A stretch of 64,000 nt of DNA from JAAFJM01 sp964529175 (GTDB lineage Bacteria > Bacteroidota > Bacteroidia > UKL13-3): NCBI GenBank assembly GCA_964529175.1, contig CAZGVO010000009.1, positions 124,001-188,000 of the forward strand, given 5' to 3'. The translations under genes were made by a program, and so were the position numbers. Of the stretch, positions 53,809 to 61,473 are shown piece after piece. The notes beneath the pieces are model-generated. The model ran no database searches. It saw only the letters and a program-made list of their open reading frames with translations, and had not been told where the DNA came from. Positions within the stretch are counted from its first letter, which is position 1; every line of letters begins with the position of its first letter.

Positions 53809-53853
53809 TGTAACAAAAGTAACAGAAGTATGCAGTTAAAATGCTTAACATTG
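53809..53853 (+). promoter_or_regulatory. Crp/Fnr-type operator with promoter, DUF2892 gene
   Basis: TGTAACAAAAGTAACA (53809-53824) is followed by a -7-like TAACATTG at 53846-53853. The site centre (53816.5) lies 36.5 bp from the end of the -7 element, as at the other two promoters. The right half is imperfect (GTAACA instead of GTTACA). Confidence 0.6.
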
Positions 53854-53886
53854 TTGAACAATTAACAATTTTAAAATAAGTAAGAT

Positions 53887-54099
53887 ATGAAAGCAAACAT
53901 GGGAACAGCAGACAAGGTGGTTAGAATTTTAGTAGCTGTAGCAATTGGTGCACTTTATTTTCTAGGCCAAATTAGTGGCATATTAGCCACAGTATTATTG
54001 GTGTTAGCAGGTATTTTTATTGCAACCAGTTTTTTAAGTTTTTGCCCACTTTATTTACCATTTGGATTTTCTACAAAGAAAAACAAGACTAACCAATGA
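53887..54099 (+). CDS. DUF2892 (YgaP-type) membrane protein
   Basis: The 70-residue product has two membrane segments (VVRILVAVAIGALYFL; GILATVLLVLAGIFIATSFLSF) ending in CPLYLPFGFSTKKNK. DUF2892 domains are usually fused to or next to rhodaneses, as in YgaP, a membrane rhodanese of E. coli. Its stop overlaps the next start by 4 bp (ATGA). It opens the second transcript of the cluster. Confidence 0.88.
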   Translation: MKANMGTADKVVRILVAVAIGALYFLGQISGILATVLLVLAGIFIATSFLSFCPLYLPFGFSTKKNKTNQ

Positions 54100-54689
54100 A
54101 GCAATTTTGGGACGAAAGGTATGCTGAAAAAGAGTTTGTTTATGGCACTATGCCTAATCAATTTTTAGCAGAACAATTATTGAAATTAAAGGCGGGTAGT
54201 ATTTTATTGCCATGCGAGGGCGAAGGCCGAAATGCTGTTTTTGCTGCCAATAATGGTTGGCATGTTACCGCCTTTGATTTTAGTAACGAAGGTTTAAATA
54301 AAGCTAATTTGTTAGCCAAACAAAATGGAGTATCAATTGATTATTTAATTGGTGATGCTTCGGTTATTAATTTTGAAAATAATTCTTTTGATGTAATTGC
54401 TCTAATATACGCTCATTTTCCTGCTGCTATTAGAGCAAGTATTCATAAACGAATGTTCAATTGGCTAAAACCAGGAGGAACTTTAGTACTTGAAGCATTT
54501 AATCCTTTACAATTAAAAAACACTTCTGGCGGGCCAAAAGACATCAATATGTTATATACCGAAAGTATGCTTGCGCAAGATTTTGATACTTTAAAAGTAG
54601 TACATTCTTTTACGCACAATATAGTTTTAAACGAAGGAAAGTTTCACAATGGTTTAGCAAGTGTTATTCAGTTTGTAGGTAAAAAATAA
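54096..54689 (+). CDS. Class I SAM-dependent methyltransferase (TehB/TPMT-like)
   Basis: The 197-residue product begins FWDERYAEKEFVYGTMPNQFL and has the SAM motif GSILLPCEGEGRNAVFAANNGW, an acidic post-motif (FDFSNEGL), DASVINFENNSFDVI and WLKPGGTLVLEAF. This is the small TehB/thiopurine methyltransferase-like group that methylates thiols, sulfide or tellurite and selenite. In a sulfur cluster a role in thiol or sulfide methylation is plausible. It overlaps DUF2892 by 4 bp. Confidence 0.85.
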   Translation: MKQFWDERYAEKEFVYGTMPNQFLAEQLLKLKAGSILLPCEGEGRNAVFAANNGWHVTAFDFSNEGLNKANLLAKQNGVSIDYLIGDASVINFENNSFDVIALIYAHFPAAIRASIHKRMFNWLKPGGTLVLEAFNPLQLKNTSGGPKDINMLYTESMLAQDFDTLKVVHSFTHNIVLNEGKFHNGLASVIQFVGKK

Positions 54690-54704
54690 ATAAACAAATA
54701 GTTA

Positions 54705-54749
54705 TGTAACCAAAGTAGCAAATGGTGCGAAAATTGGTAACTAACTTTG
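54705..54749 (+). promoter_or_regulatory. Crp/Fnr-type operator with promoter, DUF6132 operon
   Basis: TGTAACCAAAGTAGCA (54705-54720) is followed by a perfect -7 TAACTTTG at 54742-54749. The centre (54712.5) lies 36.5 bp from the end of the -7 element, identical to the other two sites. The right half is degenerate. Confidence 0.65.
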
Positions 54750-54766
54750 CTAAACAAAATATAAAA

Positions 54767-54958
54767 ATGATGTTTATTTTAAAACATAAAACCATAGTAG
54801 TTGGAGCAGTTTTAGGAGCAATAGTCGGCTATCTTTATTACTACTATGTTGGTTGCGCCACGGGTACTTGTGCCATTACTTCTAAGCCTTTAAACAGTAC
54901 CTTATACGGAACTGCCATGGGAGGGTTATTAGGTGATATTTTAACAAAGAAAAAGTAA
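54767..54958 (+). CDS. DUF6132 small membrane protein
   Basis: I chose the ATG at 54767 because the promoter at 54742-54749 lies upstream of it; a frame start at 54722 would lie before the promoter. The 63-residue product has a Gly-rich helix (VVGAVLGAIVGYLYYYYVG), the conserved CATGTCAITSKPLNSTLYG segment and a second helix, matching DUF6132. These proteins recur with rhodaneses and Crp/Fnr regulators in Bacteroidota. The function is unknown; the two cysteines may carry sulfur or metal. Confidence 0.82.
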   Translation: MMFILKHKTIVVGAVLGAIVGYLYYYYVGCATGTCAITSKPLNSTLYGTAMGGLLGDILTKKK

Positions 54959-54963
54959 TAAAG

Positions 54964-55248
54964 ATGAAAACAGAAGATATCATTGTAGCGAACATAAAAT
55001 GTTCGGGCTGCGGGAATACAATTAAAACAGAGTTGTTGAAAATAGAAGGAGTTAAAACTGCCGAAGTTTTTAATGAAGAAGATAAAGTTACTGTAACTTA
55101 TCATGATGTAGATAGAAATGTAATTATCAAAAAATTACATTCATTAGGTTACCCTGAAGCTACTGAAGAAAATGGATTGTTATTGCAACTTAAAAGCTAC
55201 GCTAGCTGCATGGTAGGACGAATTAATAATTTACAACATAAAGAATAA
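54964..55248 (+). CDS. Heavy-metal-associated (HMA) domain protein
   Basis: The 94-residue product has a ferredoxin-like HMA fold with a CxxC pair (C13-x2-C16 in IKCSGCGNTIKTEL), then GVKTAEVFNEEDKVTVTYHD, and a C-terminal extension with a Cys (SCMVGR). HMA domains bind soft metals such as Cu(I). It lies 5 bp after DUF6132 in the third transcript, next to two rhodaneses. It may carry metal or act with the rhodaneses on persulfide; only the fold is secure. Confidence 0.85.
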   Translation: MKTEDIIVANIKCSGCGNTIKTELLKIEGVKTAEVFNEEDKVTVTYHDVDRNVIIKKLHSLGYPEATEENGLLLQLKSYASCMVGRINNLQHKE

Positions 55249-55252
55249 TAAA

Positions 55253-55531
55253 ATGAATTTAGAACAAATTATAAAAGAAAAAAAAGGTACTGTAGTGGAT
55301 GTTCGCACTCCAGGCGAGTTTATGGGTGGCAATGTTGCAGGGTCTATTAATATTCCTTTGCAAGAAATACCAGAAAAATTAGCAGAAATTAAAGCGTTAA
55401 ATATGCCTTTAGTTTTGTGCTGTGCATCGGGCGGAAGAAGCGGACAAGCCTATTATTATTTAAGTCAACAAGGCATTGAATGTTATAACGGAGGTTCGTG
55501 GTTCGATGTAAATTACTTTGCTAATAATTAA
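55253..55531 (+). CDS. Single-domain rhodanese 1
   Basis: The 92-residue product is one rhodanese domain: VVDVRTPGEFMGGNVAGSINIP and the active loop LVLCCASGGRSGQA, where the Cys followed by ASGGRS should bear the persulfide. A closing CYNGGSW fits the fold. Such proteins transfer sulfane sulfur. It lies 4 bp after the HMA gene and is followed by a second rhodanese. Confidence 0.9.
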   Translation: MNLEQIIKEKKGTVVDVRTPGEFMGGNVAGSINIPLQEIPEKLAEIKALNMPLVLCCASGGRSGQAYYYLSQQGIECYNGGSWFDVNYFANN

Positions 55532-55567
55532 CATACTTTTACAAAAAAGATTTCTAAAATTAAACAC

Positions 55568-55882
55568 ATGATAAATACTATAAAAAACTTACTTGGTTTT
55601 GGTCCCAAGGTTGATTACGCTGAATTAGTTAGCCAAGGAGCTATTATATTAGATGTAAGAAGTAAAGGCGAGTATGCTGGCGGACATATTAAAGGTTCTA
55701 TAAATATTTCAGTTGATACCTTAAACAGTAATTTGGTAAAACTTAAAGATAAAAATAAACCAATTATTACTTGTTGTGCATCGGGTATGCGCAGTGCCTC
55801 GGCTAAATCAATTTTAAAATCGAACGGATATACCAATGTGCACAATGGAGGCGCTTGGAGCAGTTTGCAACATAAAATATAA
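55568..55882 (+). CDS. Single-domain rhodanese 2
   Basis: The 104-residue product repeats the same fold: ILDVRSKGEYAGGHIKGSINIS and the active loop ITCCASGMRSASA, with HNGGAW at the end. Its CASGMRS loop differs from rhodanese 1 by one residue (Gly to Met). Two tandem rhodaneses with different loops suggest division of substrates. The next gene starts at the last base of its stop. Confidence 0.9.
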   Translation: MINTIKNLLGFGPKVDYAELVSQGAIILDVRSKGEYAGGHIKGSINISVDTLNSNLVKLKDKNKPIITCCASGMRSASAKSILKSNGYTNVHNGGAWSSLQHKI

Positions 55883-56124
55883 TGAATATACAAACATTGT
55901 TAACTGGCTGGAATTTTATGCGTGGTTTGCGCTTGGTTTTGGGTATTATATTTTTAATTCAAGCATTTCAAATTCACGATTATATGGTAGGTGCGTTTGC
56001 TTTATTCTTTTTGTTTCAAGCAGTAACCAATACAGGTTGCTGCGGAGTAAATGGATGTGCAGTGCCCACAAAAAAAGCCAAAGACGATTTGGTACAAGAT
56101 GTAGATTTTGAAGAAGTAAAATAA
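55882..56124 (+). CDS. Small membrane protein with CCxxxxC motif
   Basis: The 80-residue product has two membrane segments (FMRGLRLVLGIIFLIQAFQI; MVGAFALFFLFQAV) and the Cys-rich segment TGCCGVNGC, then an acidic tail. The hydrophobic layout resembles DUF2892-type proteins. It starts at the last base of rhodanese 2's stop, so translation is coupled. The thiol-rich segment suggests a sulfur or metal carrier role, unproven. Confidence 0.8.
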   Translation: MNIQTLLTGWNFMRGLRLVLGIIFLIQAFQIHDYMVGAFALFFLFQAVTNTGCCGVNGCAVPTKKAKDDLVQDVDFEEVK

Positions 56125-56134
56125 TAAACAAAAA

Positions 56135-56434
56135 ATGGCAACTTTTTCTGAAATAATAAATAGCAATAAACCCACTTTGGTCGATTTTTTTGCCGAGTGG
56201 TGTGGGCCTTGTAAAATGATGAAACCTGTATTGGAAGATTTAAAAACAAAGGTAGGCGAGGGGGCAACTATTTTAAAAATAGATGTAGATAAAAATCCAC
56301 AAGTAGCCCAAAATTATAGAATTCAAGGGGTTCCAACCCTTATTTTATTTAAGAATGGTGAAATAAAGTGGCGTCAATCGGGAGTAGTGCAAGCCCATCA
56401 ATTGGCCCAACTTATTAAACAGTATAGCGAGTAA
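56135..56434 (+). CDS. trxA: Thioredoxin
   Basis: The 99-residue product has the redox site FFAEWCGPCKMMKPVL (C23-x2-C26) and the cis-Pro region GVPTLILFKNGE. It lies 10 bp after the CCxxxxC protein and closes the third transcript. With the CoADR and rhodaneses it would reduce protein disulfides and release persulfide sulfur. A terminator follows. Confidence 0.93.
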   Translation: MATFSEIINSNKPTLVDFFAEWCGPCKMMKPVLEDLKTKVGEGATILKIDVDKNPQVAQNYRIQGVPTLILFKNGEIKWRQSGVVQAHQLAQLIKQYSE

Positions 56435-56436
56435 AG

Positions 56437-56463
56437 AAAAGCAGCCATTGGCTGCTTTTTTAT
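56437..56463 (+). terminator. Terminator of the sulfur cluster
   Basis: GCAGCCATTGGCTGC with flanking A and T runs forms a compact hairpin; the same core is found at 58969. Confidence 0.85.
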
Positions 56464-56560
56464 TTTATGTAGTAAAATAAAACAGGAAAAATTATATATA
56501 ATTTAAATACTTCTAGTGCCTTTGAAAATTTAGCTATAATTGTATTGCTATTAATATTAA

Positions 56561-57079
56561 ATGACACTTTTACTAATTATACTTTTGCTTACTGCCACAC
56601 TTATATTGATTAAAAAGTATGGATATTCAAATTTGTTTTCTATTATCAATCAAAACCAAATAACATTTATAGCGCTATTAGTTTGGATTGTCTTTGGCTT
56701 TTTTACGCAATTAGATTATAATCAAGATTGGGGTTGTATTGGTGGCAGTGGCTATATATTTTCAAATAGTAATATGTTTTATAGTGGTATTGCTCTTGCA
56801 CTTGTAAATACTGGCTTTTTTGCACAGCATAAACATTTTAAAATAATTGTATTAGCAGTGGAGTTATTATTTTGGTTGCATAAATTGTTTTTGGTTAAAG
56901 GTGGGTATGTAGTTGGCTTTGGAGGCGTTCCTTCTAGCGATGTGGTATTATTTGATATGATGGCACTTTTTTTAAGAATATTGCTAATTAAACAACTTTT
57001 TAAATTACCAATAAATGCTTTATTTGTATCAATAGTTTCCTTTATAATCATGGCTATCAAAATTAAATTCTTTTGTTAG
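56561..57079 (+). CDS. Membrane protein of 172 residues
   Basis: The product has about five membrane segments (LLLIILLLTATLILI; FIALLVWIVFGFFTQL; GIALALVNTGFFAQ; IIVLAVELLFWLHKLFLV; LPINALFVSIVSFIIMAI) and a short motif GGVPSSDVVLFD. I know no family. It follows the sulfur cluster after a terminator and a 97-bp gap and precedes a large lipoprotein by 21 bp, with which it may be co-transcribed. Confidence 0.65.
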   Translation: MTLLLIILLLTATLILIKKYGYSNLFSIINQNQITFIALLVWIVFGFFTQLDYNQDWGCIGGSGYIFSNSNMFYSGIALALVNTGFFAQHKHFKIIVLAVELLFWLHKLFLVKGGYVVGFGGVPSSDVVLFDMMALFLRILLIKQLFKLPINALFVSIVSFIIMAIKIKFFC

Positions 57080-57100
57080 TCAGGCTTAATCAATCAATAT

Positions 57101-58939
57101 ATGAAAAGTAAAATTGTTTTAGTTCTATTTTTATTAACTACAGCTATGCTGTTTGTTAAATGTAATAATGATGTAATAAATCCAACTGTTAAATTACATC
57201 CAAACGATCCATTTAAAAACACCATGGTAACTAGTCAACTATTTGAAATTGATGCCAGTCAAGATAATGTTATAGAGGGTGAAGATGGAACCATTTTAGT
57301 TTGCCCCAAAGGTTGTTTTATAAATAGCAATGGTGGCCTAGTTACTTCAAAAGTAAAAATTGAATTGGCTGAGGCATTAAGTGCTGAAAACATGCTGCTA
57401 TCTAATTTAACAACTACTTCAAATGGTAATCCATTAGAAACTGATGGTATGATTTATTTTAACGTTACAGCCAATGGCGAACAACTTGCTATAAATAAAA
57501 ATATTCCTGTTCATATTGAAATTCCTACCGGTGAGAAAAAAAACAATATGATGCTTTATAAAGGAATTAGAGATGAAAAAGGCAACATGAACTGGACAGA
57601 ACCAATCGAATTACCAAAACAATTAACCACTATTGATTTATTTGAATTAGATTTTATACCAGAAGGATTTAGAGACCAAGTAAAAAAAGAAATACCATTT
57701 AACGGTTATAAAGAAGCTACAACACAGTTAGTAGATAGTTTATATTATCTTTTTGGTTTCAATTTAAATTCAAGTGAAAAAGGTGAATCAAGAATTGTTA
57801 GTTCACCAATTCAAATAAGTCCTAATGTACCAAATGAGCCTTATTACAACGAAAAGCAAGAAGCGCAAGTTGAGGATAAATTAGAAATAAAACACACTGA
57901 ATCTTTAAAGGATACCGGTGGAATTGTTGGAATTAATCCTGCTATTATACAAGTAATAAAATCAGACAAATATCAAAATACATTTATAGCAACCAAAGAT
58001 TTTGAAGCAAGGCTTAAGGTTATTTTTAAAACATGTAACGATAAAGTGCTGGAGTTATATATAAATAATTTAAACAAAAACCTTTATGAAATAGATGAAA
58101 TGGCTGCTGCTATGTTGGCAAATACCAACTATCAACAAGCATTTATTGATTTTGCAAGTCAAAAACTTACCAAAGTACCCGAAGCTGATAAATACGCAGA
58201 CATGTTAAAAGGTTACTATAAAACACAATTAGCAAAGGTAAAATCAGAATTACAAGCCACAGCCAATAAATTTAAACAAGAACAAGTTAAGAAAGAAAAG
58301 GCTGCCCAACAAACTTTAACTGATTATAAAAAATTATTGTGGAAACGCGAAAAATATAGAATGGAAACTTATGGTTTTGATTATACAGAAACAGGTTGGA
58401 TAAACATTGATAGAGGCACTTTACCTAAAGAGTGGAGCAGTCAGCCATTAATGGTAAATATTACAAACAGCAAGCAACTCGATAGGGTTTATACTTATGT
58501 AATTTATACTTCTATAAAAAGTTTGTATAGGTTAAATACCCAAAATAATGAGCAGTTTTATGTGGGCAATAATGACGAAAAACAAATGCTAATGCCAAAT
58601 CACAAAACAGCGGTTGTAATAGCAATTGGTTATAAAAATGAAGCGCCTTGGCTTGCCGTAAAACAATTTGAAACTGTTTCAGAATCAGTTATATCTTTAA
58701 CCATGGAGCCAAGTAATGCTAGCCAAGTAAAGCAAACAATTAGCGGTTATGACCAATATGCTAAAGAAAATAAAATAGAAGCAGATTTAGTTTTTATAGA
58801 TAAATTGTACAAAGAAGAAAAACGTAAAAACGCATTAAATGAATCATTTGCACTTTTGAATCGGTTATATTATTTTGTTTACCCATGTGGAGTTTTGCCC
58901 CAAGCTACTACACAACAATATCAGGATAGTTTAAAATAA
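57101..58939 (+). CDS. Large lipoprotein, beta-rich N-terminus and coiled-coil middle
   Basis: The 612-residue product has a lipoprotein-type signal (LTTAMLFVKC, Cys about residue 21). Its N-terminal segment (residues 45-165, with EGEDGTILVCPKGCFINSNG, VKIELAEALSAENML, NIPVHIEIPTGEKKN) resembles ZU5-like beta domains that detect protein termini in surface proteins. The middle (residues 340-420) is a charged coiled coil (KSELQATANKFKQEQVKKEKAAQ). The remainder has no recognised domain. It ends at a hairpin. Confidence 0.75.
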   Translation: MKSKIVLVLFLLTTAMLFVKCNNDVINPTVKLHPNDPFKNTMVTSQLFEIDASQDNVIEGEDGTILVCPKGCFINSNGGLVTSKVKIELAEALSAENMLLSNLTTTSNGNPLETDGMIYFNVTANGEQLAINKNIPVHIEIPTGEKKNNMMLYKGIRDEKGNMNWTEPIELPKQLTTIDLFELDFIPEGFRDQVKKEIPFNGYKEATTQLVDSLYYLFGFNLNSSEKGESRIVSSPIQISPNVPNEPYYNEKQEAQVEDKLEIKHTESLKDTGGIVGINPAIIQVIKSDKYQNTFIATKDFEARLKVIFKTCNDKVLELYINNLNKNLYEIDEMAAAMLANTNYQQAFIDFASQKLTKVPEADKYADMLKGYYKTQLAKVKSELQATANKFKQEQVKKEKAAQQTLTDYKKLLWKREKYRMETYGFDYTETGWINIDRGTLPKEWSSQPLMVNITNSKQLDRVYTYVIYTSIKSLYRLNTQNNEQFYVGNNDEKQMLMPNHKTAVVIAIGYKNEAPWLAVKQFETVSESVISLTMEPSNASQVKQTISGYDQYAKENKIEADLVFIDKLYKEEKRKNALNESFALLNRLYYFVYPCGVLPQATTQQYQDSLK

Positions 58940-58962
58940 ACCATGATAAAGTTTTTAAAAAC

Positions 58963-58990
58963 AAAAAAGCAGCCATTGGCTGCTTTTTTG
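58963..58990. terminator. Bidirectional terminator with repeated hairpin core
   Basis: The same core GCAGCCATTGGCTGC as at 56437, flanked by A and T runs, lies between the convergent large lipoprotein and rsmG genes. Confidence 0.85.
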
Positions 58991-58991
58991 T

Positions 58992-59636
58992 TTAGTTCTT
59001 GAAAATATAAACCAGTTGTTTGGTTTCAAAAAATTCGCTTTCAAAAAAGTTATTAAGGTCGGCTGTTTGCACATTTAGCTTACCGTTTAGTTTTTTCAAA
59101 TCTTTAATTTCATCTTTTAAATCTCCTCCTTTTAAAAGTAAATAACCATTTAGTTTAGCGTTAAAACAGTTGTCATCTATATAATCTTGTGTCCATCTGT
59201 ATAGCAATTCCATTGGCGCAACAGCTCTGCTAACTATAAAATGAAATTCTTCTTTTAAATTTTCAACTCTTCCAACTACAAAATCGGTGTTTTTTAGCCC
59301 AATTGCATTTGATACTTCTTCTGCTACTTTTATTTTTTTAGCAATCGAGTCGCATAAGGTAAATTCAGTGTTTGGAAATAAAATGGCTAAAGGAATACCC
59401 GGAAAACCTCCACCTGTGCCTATATCCAAAACTTTAGTTCCGTTTTCAAACTGAATGTATTTGGCAATGGCTAAACTATGCAAAACATGTTTTTCGTATA
59501 ACGACTCAATATCTTTACGCGATACAACATTTATTTTGCTATTCCAATCTGCATATAATTCGTAAAGTTGTTTAAATTGATTGGTTTGTATTTCGGTTAA
59601 ATTAGGGAAATACTTTGGTATAATATCGAAGTTCAA
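58992..59636 (-). CDS. rsmG: 16S rRNA guanine(527)-N7 methyltransferase RsmG
   Basis: RsmG methylates G527 of 16S rRNA. The 214-residue product has LYADWNSKINVVSRKDIESLY near the start, the SAM motif VLDIGTGGGFPGIPLAILFP, DSIAKKIKVAEEV and FIVSRAVAPM, all typical. It is downstream of a membrane beta-barrel gene on the same strand with a 9-bp gap. Confidence 0.93.
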   Translation of the reverse strand: MNFDIIPKYFPNLTEIQTNQFKQLYELYADWNSKINVVSRKDIESLYEKHVLHSLAIAKYIQFENGTKVLDIGTGGGFPGIPLAILFPNTEFTLCDSIAKKIKVAEEVSNAIGLKNTDFVVGRVENLKEEFHFIVSRAVAPMELLYRWTQDYIDDNCFNAKLNGYLLLKGGDLKDEIKDLKKLNGKLNVQTADLNNFFESEFFETKQLVYIFKN

Positions 59637-59645
59637 AATGGCTTT

Positions 59646-60389
59646 TTAAATAAGTTTAATTCGAGGGCAAAATAGTTTATTTCCTTTACCTAACCTTAAG
59701 CTAATTGTTAACAAGTGGAGCGAGTAAGAGTCAGGCTGTTTTACGCTTTTTGTTTCTGTCAGTCCAGTTAAATTTTTTGTTGAGGTAATATTTAAACAGT
59801 TATCTATACCAATACTTAATAGTTGACTTATTCTAAAATGTAATCCTAATCCAACTGTTCCAAAACCTGCAAATTGTTTATTGGCAATATTTCCATTTTC
59901 ACTGCTTCCTTTTCCAACTGAATAATAGATATTTCCGCTTGCATAGTCTTTCATTTCACCTTGGAAATAACAGGCCCCACCCCCTAAAATTAAGTTTATG
60001 GTGTAAAACTCCTCTCGTAAAAATAAGTTTTTATTTAAGCTAATATTTACTTGAGTCGCTAATTCATCTAATGTTGTATTAAAAATTACTGTTGGTCCCC
60101 ACGACTTTCCACTTTTTGTTCCGATTAAATCTGTATGGGCGTAACGTAAACCGATTTCAAACCTATCGCTAAAGGTTTTGTAAAAACTTGCAGAAAAAGC
60201 CAATGTTCTTTCGTTTGGATTGTCTGCTTTTGGAAAAGAATACAATCGAGCATGTCCCCAATAAATACCCGTTCCTACACCAACGGAAATTTTGTATTTA
60301 TTTAACTCTGAAAATCGTTGGCCATATTGCGCAAATATTTGACTCCAAAAAATTATTCCAATTAATGCCAATAAAAAACTTTTTTTCAT
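59646..60389 (-). CDS. Outer-membrane beta-barrel protein
   Basis: I chose the ATG at 60389, giving a signal peptide (MKKSFLLALIGIIFWSQIFAQ); an ATG at 60401 adds four residues. The mature 226 residues alternate short beta strands (YKISVGVGTGIYWG, FEIGLRYAHTDLI, YTINLILGGGACYF, FGTVGLGLHFRISQLLSIGID, HLLTISLRLG), as in small outer-membrane barrels. No family is named. It may be co-transcribed with rsmG. Confidence 0.75.
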   Translation of the reverse strand: MKKSFLLALIGIIFWSQIFAQYGQRFSELNKYKISVGVGTGIYWGHARLYSFPKADNPNERTLAFSASFYKTFSDRFEIGLRYAHTDLIGTKSGKSWGPTVIFNTTLDELATQVNISLNKNLFLREEFYTINLILGGGACYFQGEMKDYASGNIYYSVGKGSSENGNIANKQFAGFGTVGLGLHFRISQLLSIGIDNCLNITSTKNLTGLTETKSVKQPDSYSLHLLTISLRLGKGNKLFCPRIKLI

Positions 60390-60588
60390 TCTATCTATCA
60401 CAATATAAATATATTAAATTAAAAACTCCAAATATTGTTTTGGATAAGATTTTGTTGCAAAATAATAAAAATTAGAGAATTACATAATAAATTACCATTA
60501 AATAAAATAAGTCTGAAATTTTCCTTTTATAAAATAACCATTATTAAATAAAAAAGTATTGACTTTATTTGAACCATAATTGAATAAT

Positions 60589-61473
60589 ATGTTAGTCGAA
60601 ATTCAAAATTTAAATAAATCTTATGCCAATCATCAAGCGTTAAACGATGTTAGCATTCAAATACCTAAAAAAAGCATTTTTGGATTACTAGGCCCCAATG
60701 GTGCAGGAAAAACAAGTTTGATTAGAATTTTAACGCAAATAACGCAAGCTGATTCTGGCTCTATTATTTTTGATGGTGAACCTTTAAAAGAAAAGCATAT
60801 TTACGATATTGGCTATTTGCCAGAAGAACGTGGTTTATATAAAAAAATGAAAATTGGCGAGCAATTGCTCTATTTTGCTGAATTAAAAGTTTTATCTCCC
60901 TCAGAAGCTAGGCAAAAAGTAAAATATTGGGTCGATAAATTTGAAATAAAGGATTGGTTAGGCAAAAAAGTAGAAGAACTATCAAAAGGAATGCAGCAAA
61001 AAGTGCAGTTCATTGCCAGTGTTTTGCATCAGCCTAAACTCATTATTTTAGATGAGCCCTTTAGTGGTTTTGATCCTCAAAATGCACAACTTTTAATTGA
61101 AGAAATTCTAAAACTACGTGATGAAGGAAGCACCATAATTTTTTCTACACATAGAATGGATACCGTTGAAAAACTTTGTGATGACATAGCCATGATTCAT
61201 AAAAGTAAAGTGGTTTTAAGTGGCAGTAAAGATGAAATTAAACAACAGTTTAGCAATAATGAATATATAATTCATTATAATGGAACTTTAGCGCAATCGT
61301 CTAATTATGAGGTAGTTGAGAGTTTGGGGAAGGAGGCTGTTCTTAAGGTTCAAACATCTGTTAAACAGGTAGTTGCAGATTTGAATGATCAAGTTGATTT
61401 GATTTCTTTTTATCCTAAAGTAGCCAGTATGGAAGATATTTTTATAAAAATGGTAAACGAAAACAAAAGTTAA
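60589..61473 (+). CDS. ABC transporter ATPase (NatA-like)
   Basis: I chose the ATG at 60589, which starts MLVEIQNLNKSY; a TTG nine bases earlier is less likely. Motifs are Walker A GLLGPNGAGKTSLIR, signature VEELSKGMQQKVQFIA, Walker B LIILDEPFSGFDP and H-loop FSTHRMD. A C-terminal extension from about residue 220 fits the DUF4162 domain of NatA-type sodium/drug exporters. The usual permease gene (NatB-like) does not follow; a convergent methyltransferase does, overlapping by 4 bp. Confidence 0.9.
   Translation: MLVEIQNLNKSYANHQALNDVSIQIPKKSIFGLLGPNGAGKTSLIRILTQITQADSGSIIFDGEPLKEKHIYDIGYLPEERGLYKKMKIGEQLLYFAELKVLSPSEARQKVKYWVDKFEIKDWLGKKVEELSKGMQQKVQFIASVLHQPKLIILDEPFSGFDPQNAQLLIEEILKLRDEGSTIIFSTHRMDTVEKLCDDIAMIHKSKVVLSGSKDEIKQQFSNNEYIIHYNGTLAQSSNYEVVESLGKEAVLKVQTSVKQVVADLNDQVDLISFYPKVASMEDIFIKMVNENKS

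Noticed and set aside
54722..54766. N-terminal extension of the DUF6132 gene
   Set aside because: The promoter -7 element at 54742-54749 falls inside it, so the start must be at 54767.
55836..56111. Plus-strand frame of 91 codons overlapping rhodanese 2 and the next gene
   Set aside because: It bridges two well-supported genes in another frame and has no recognisable features.
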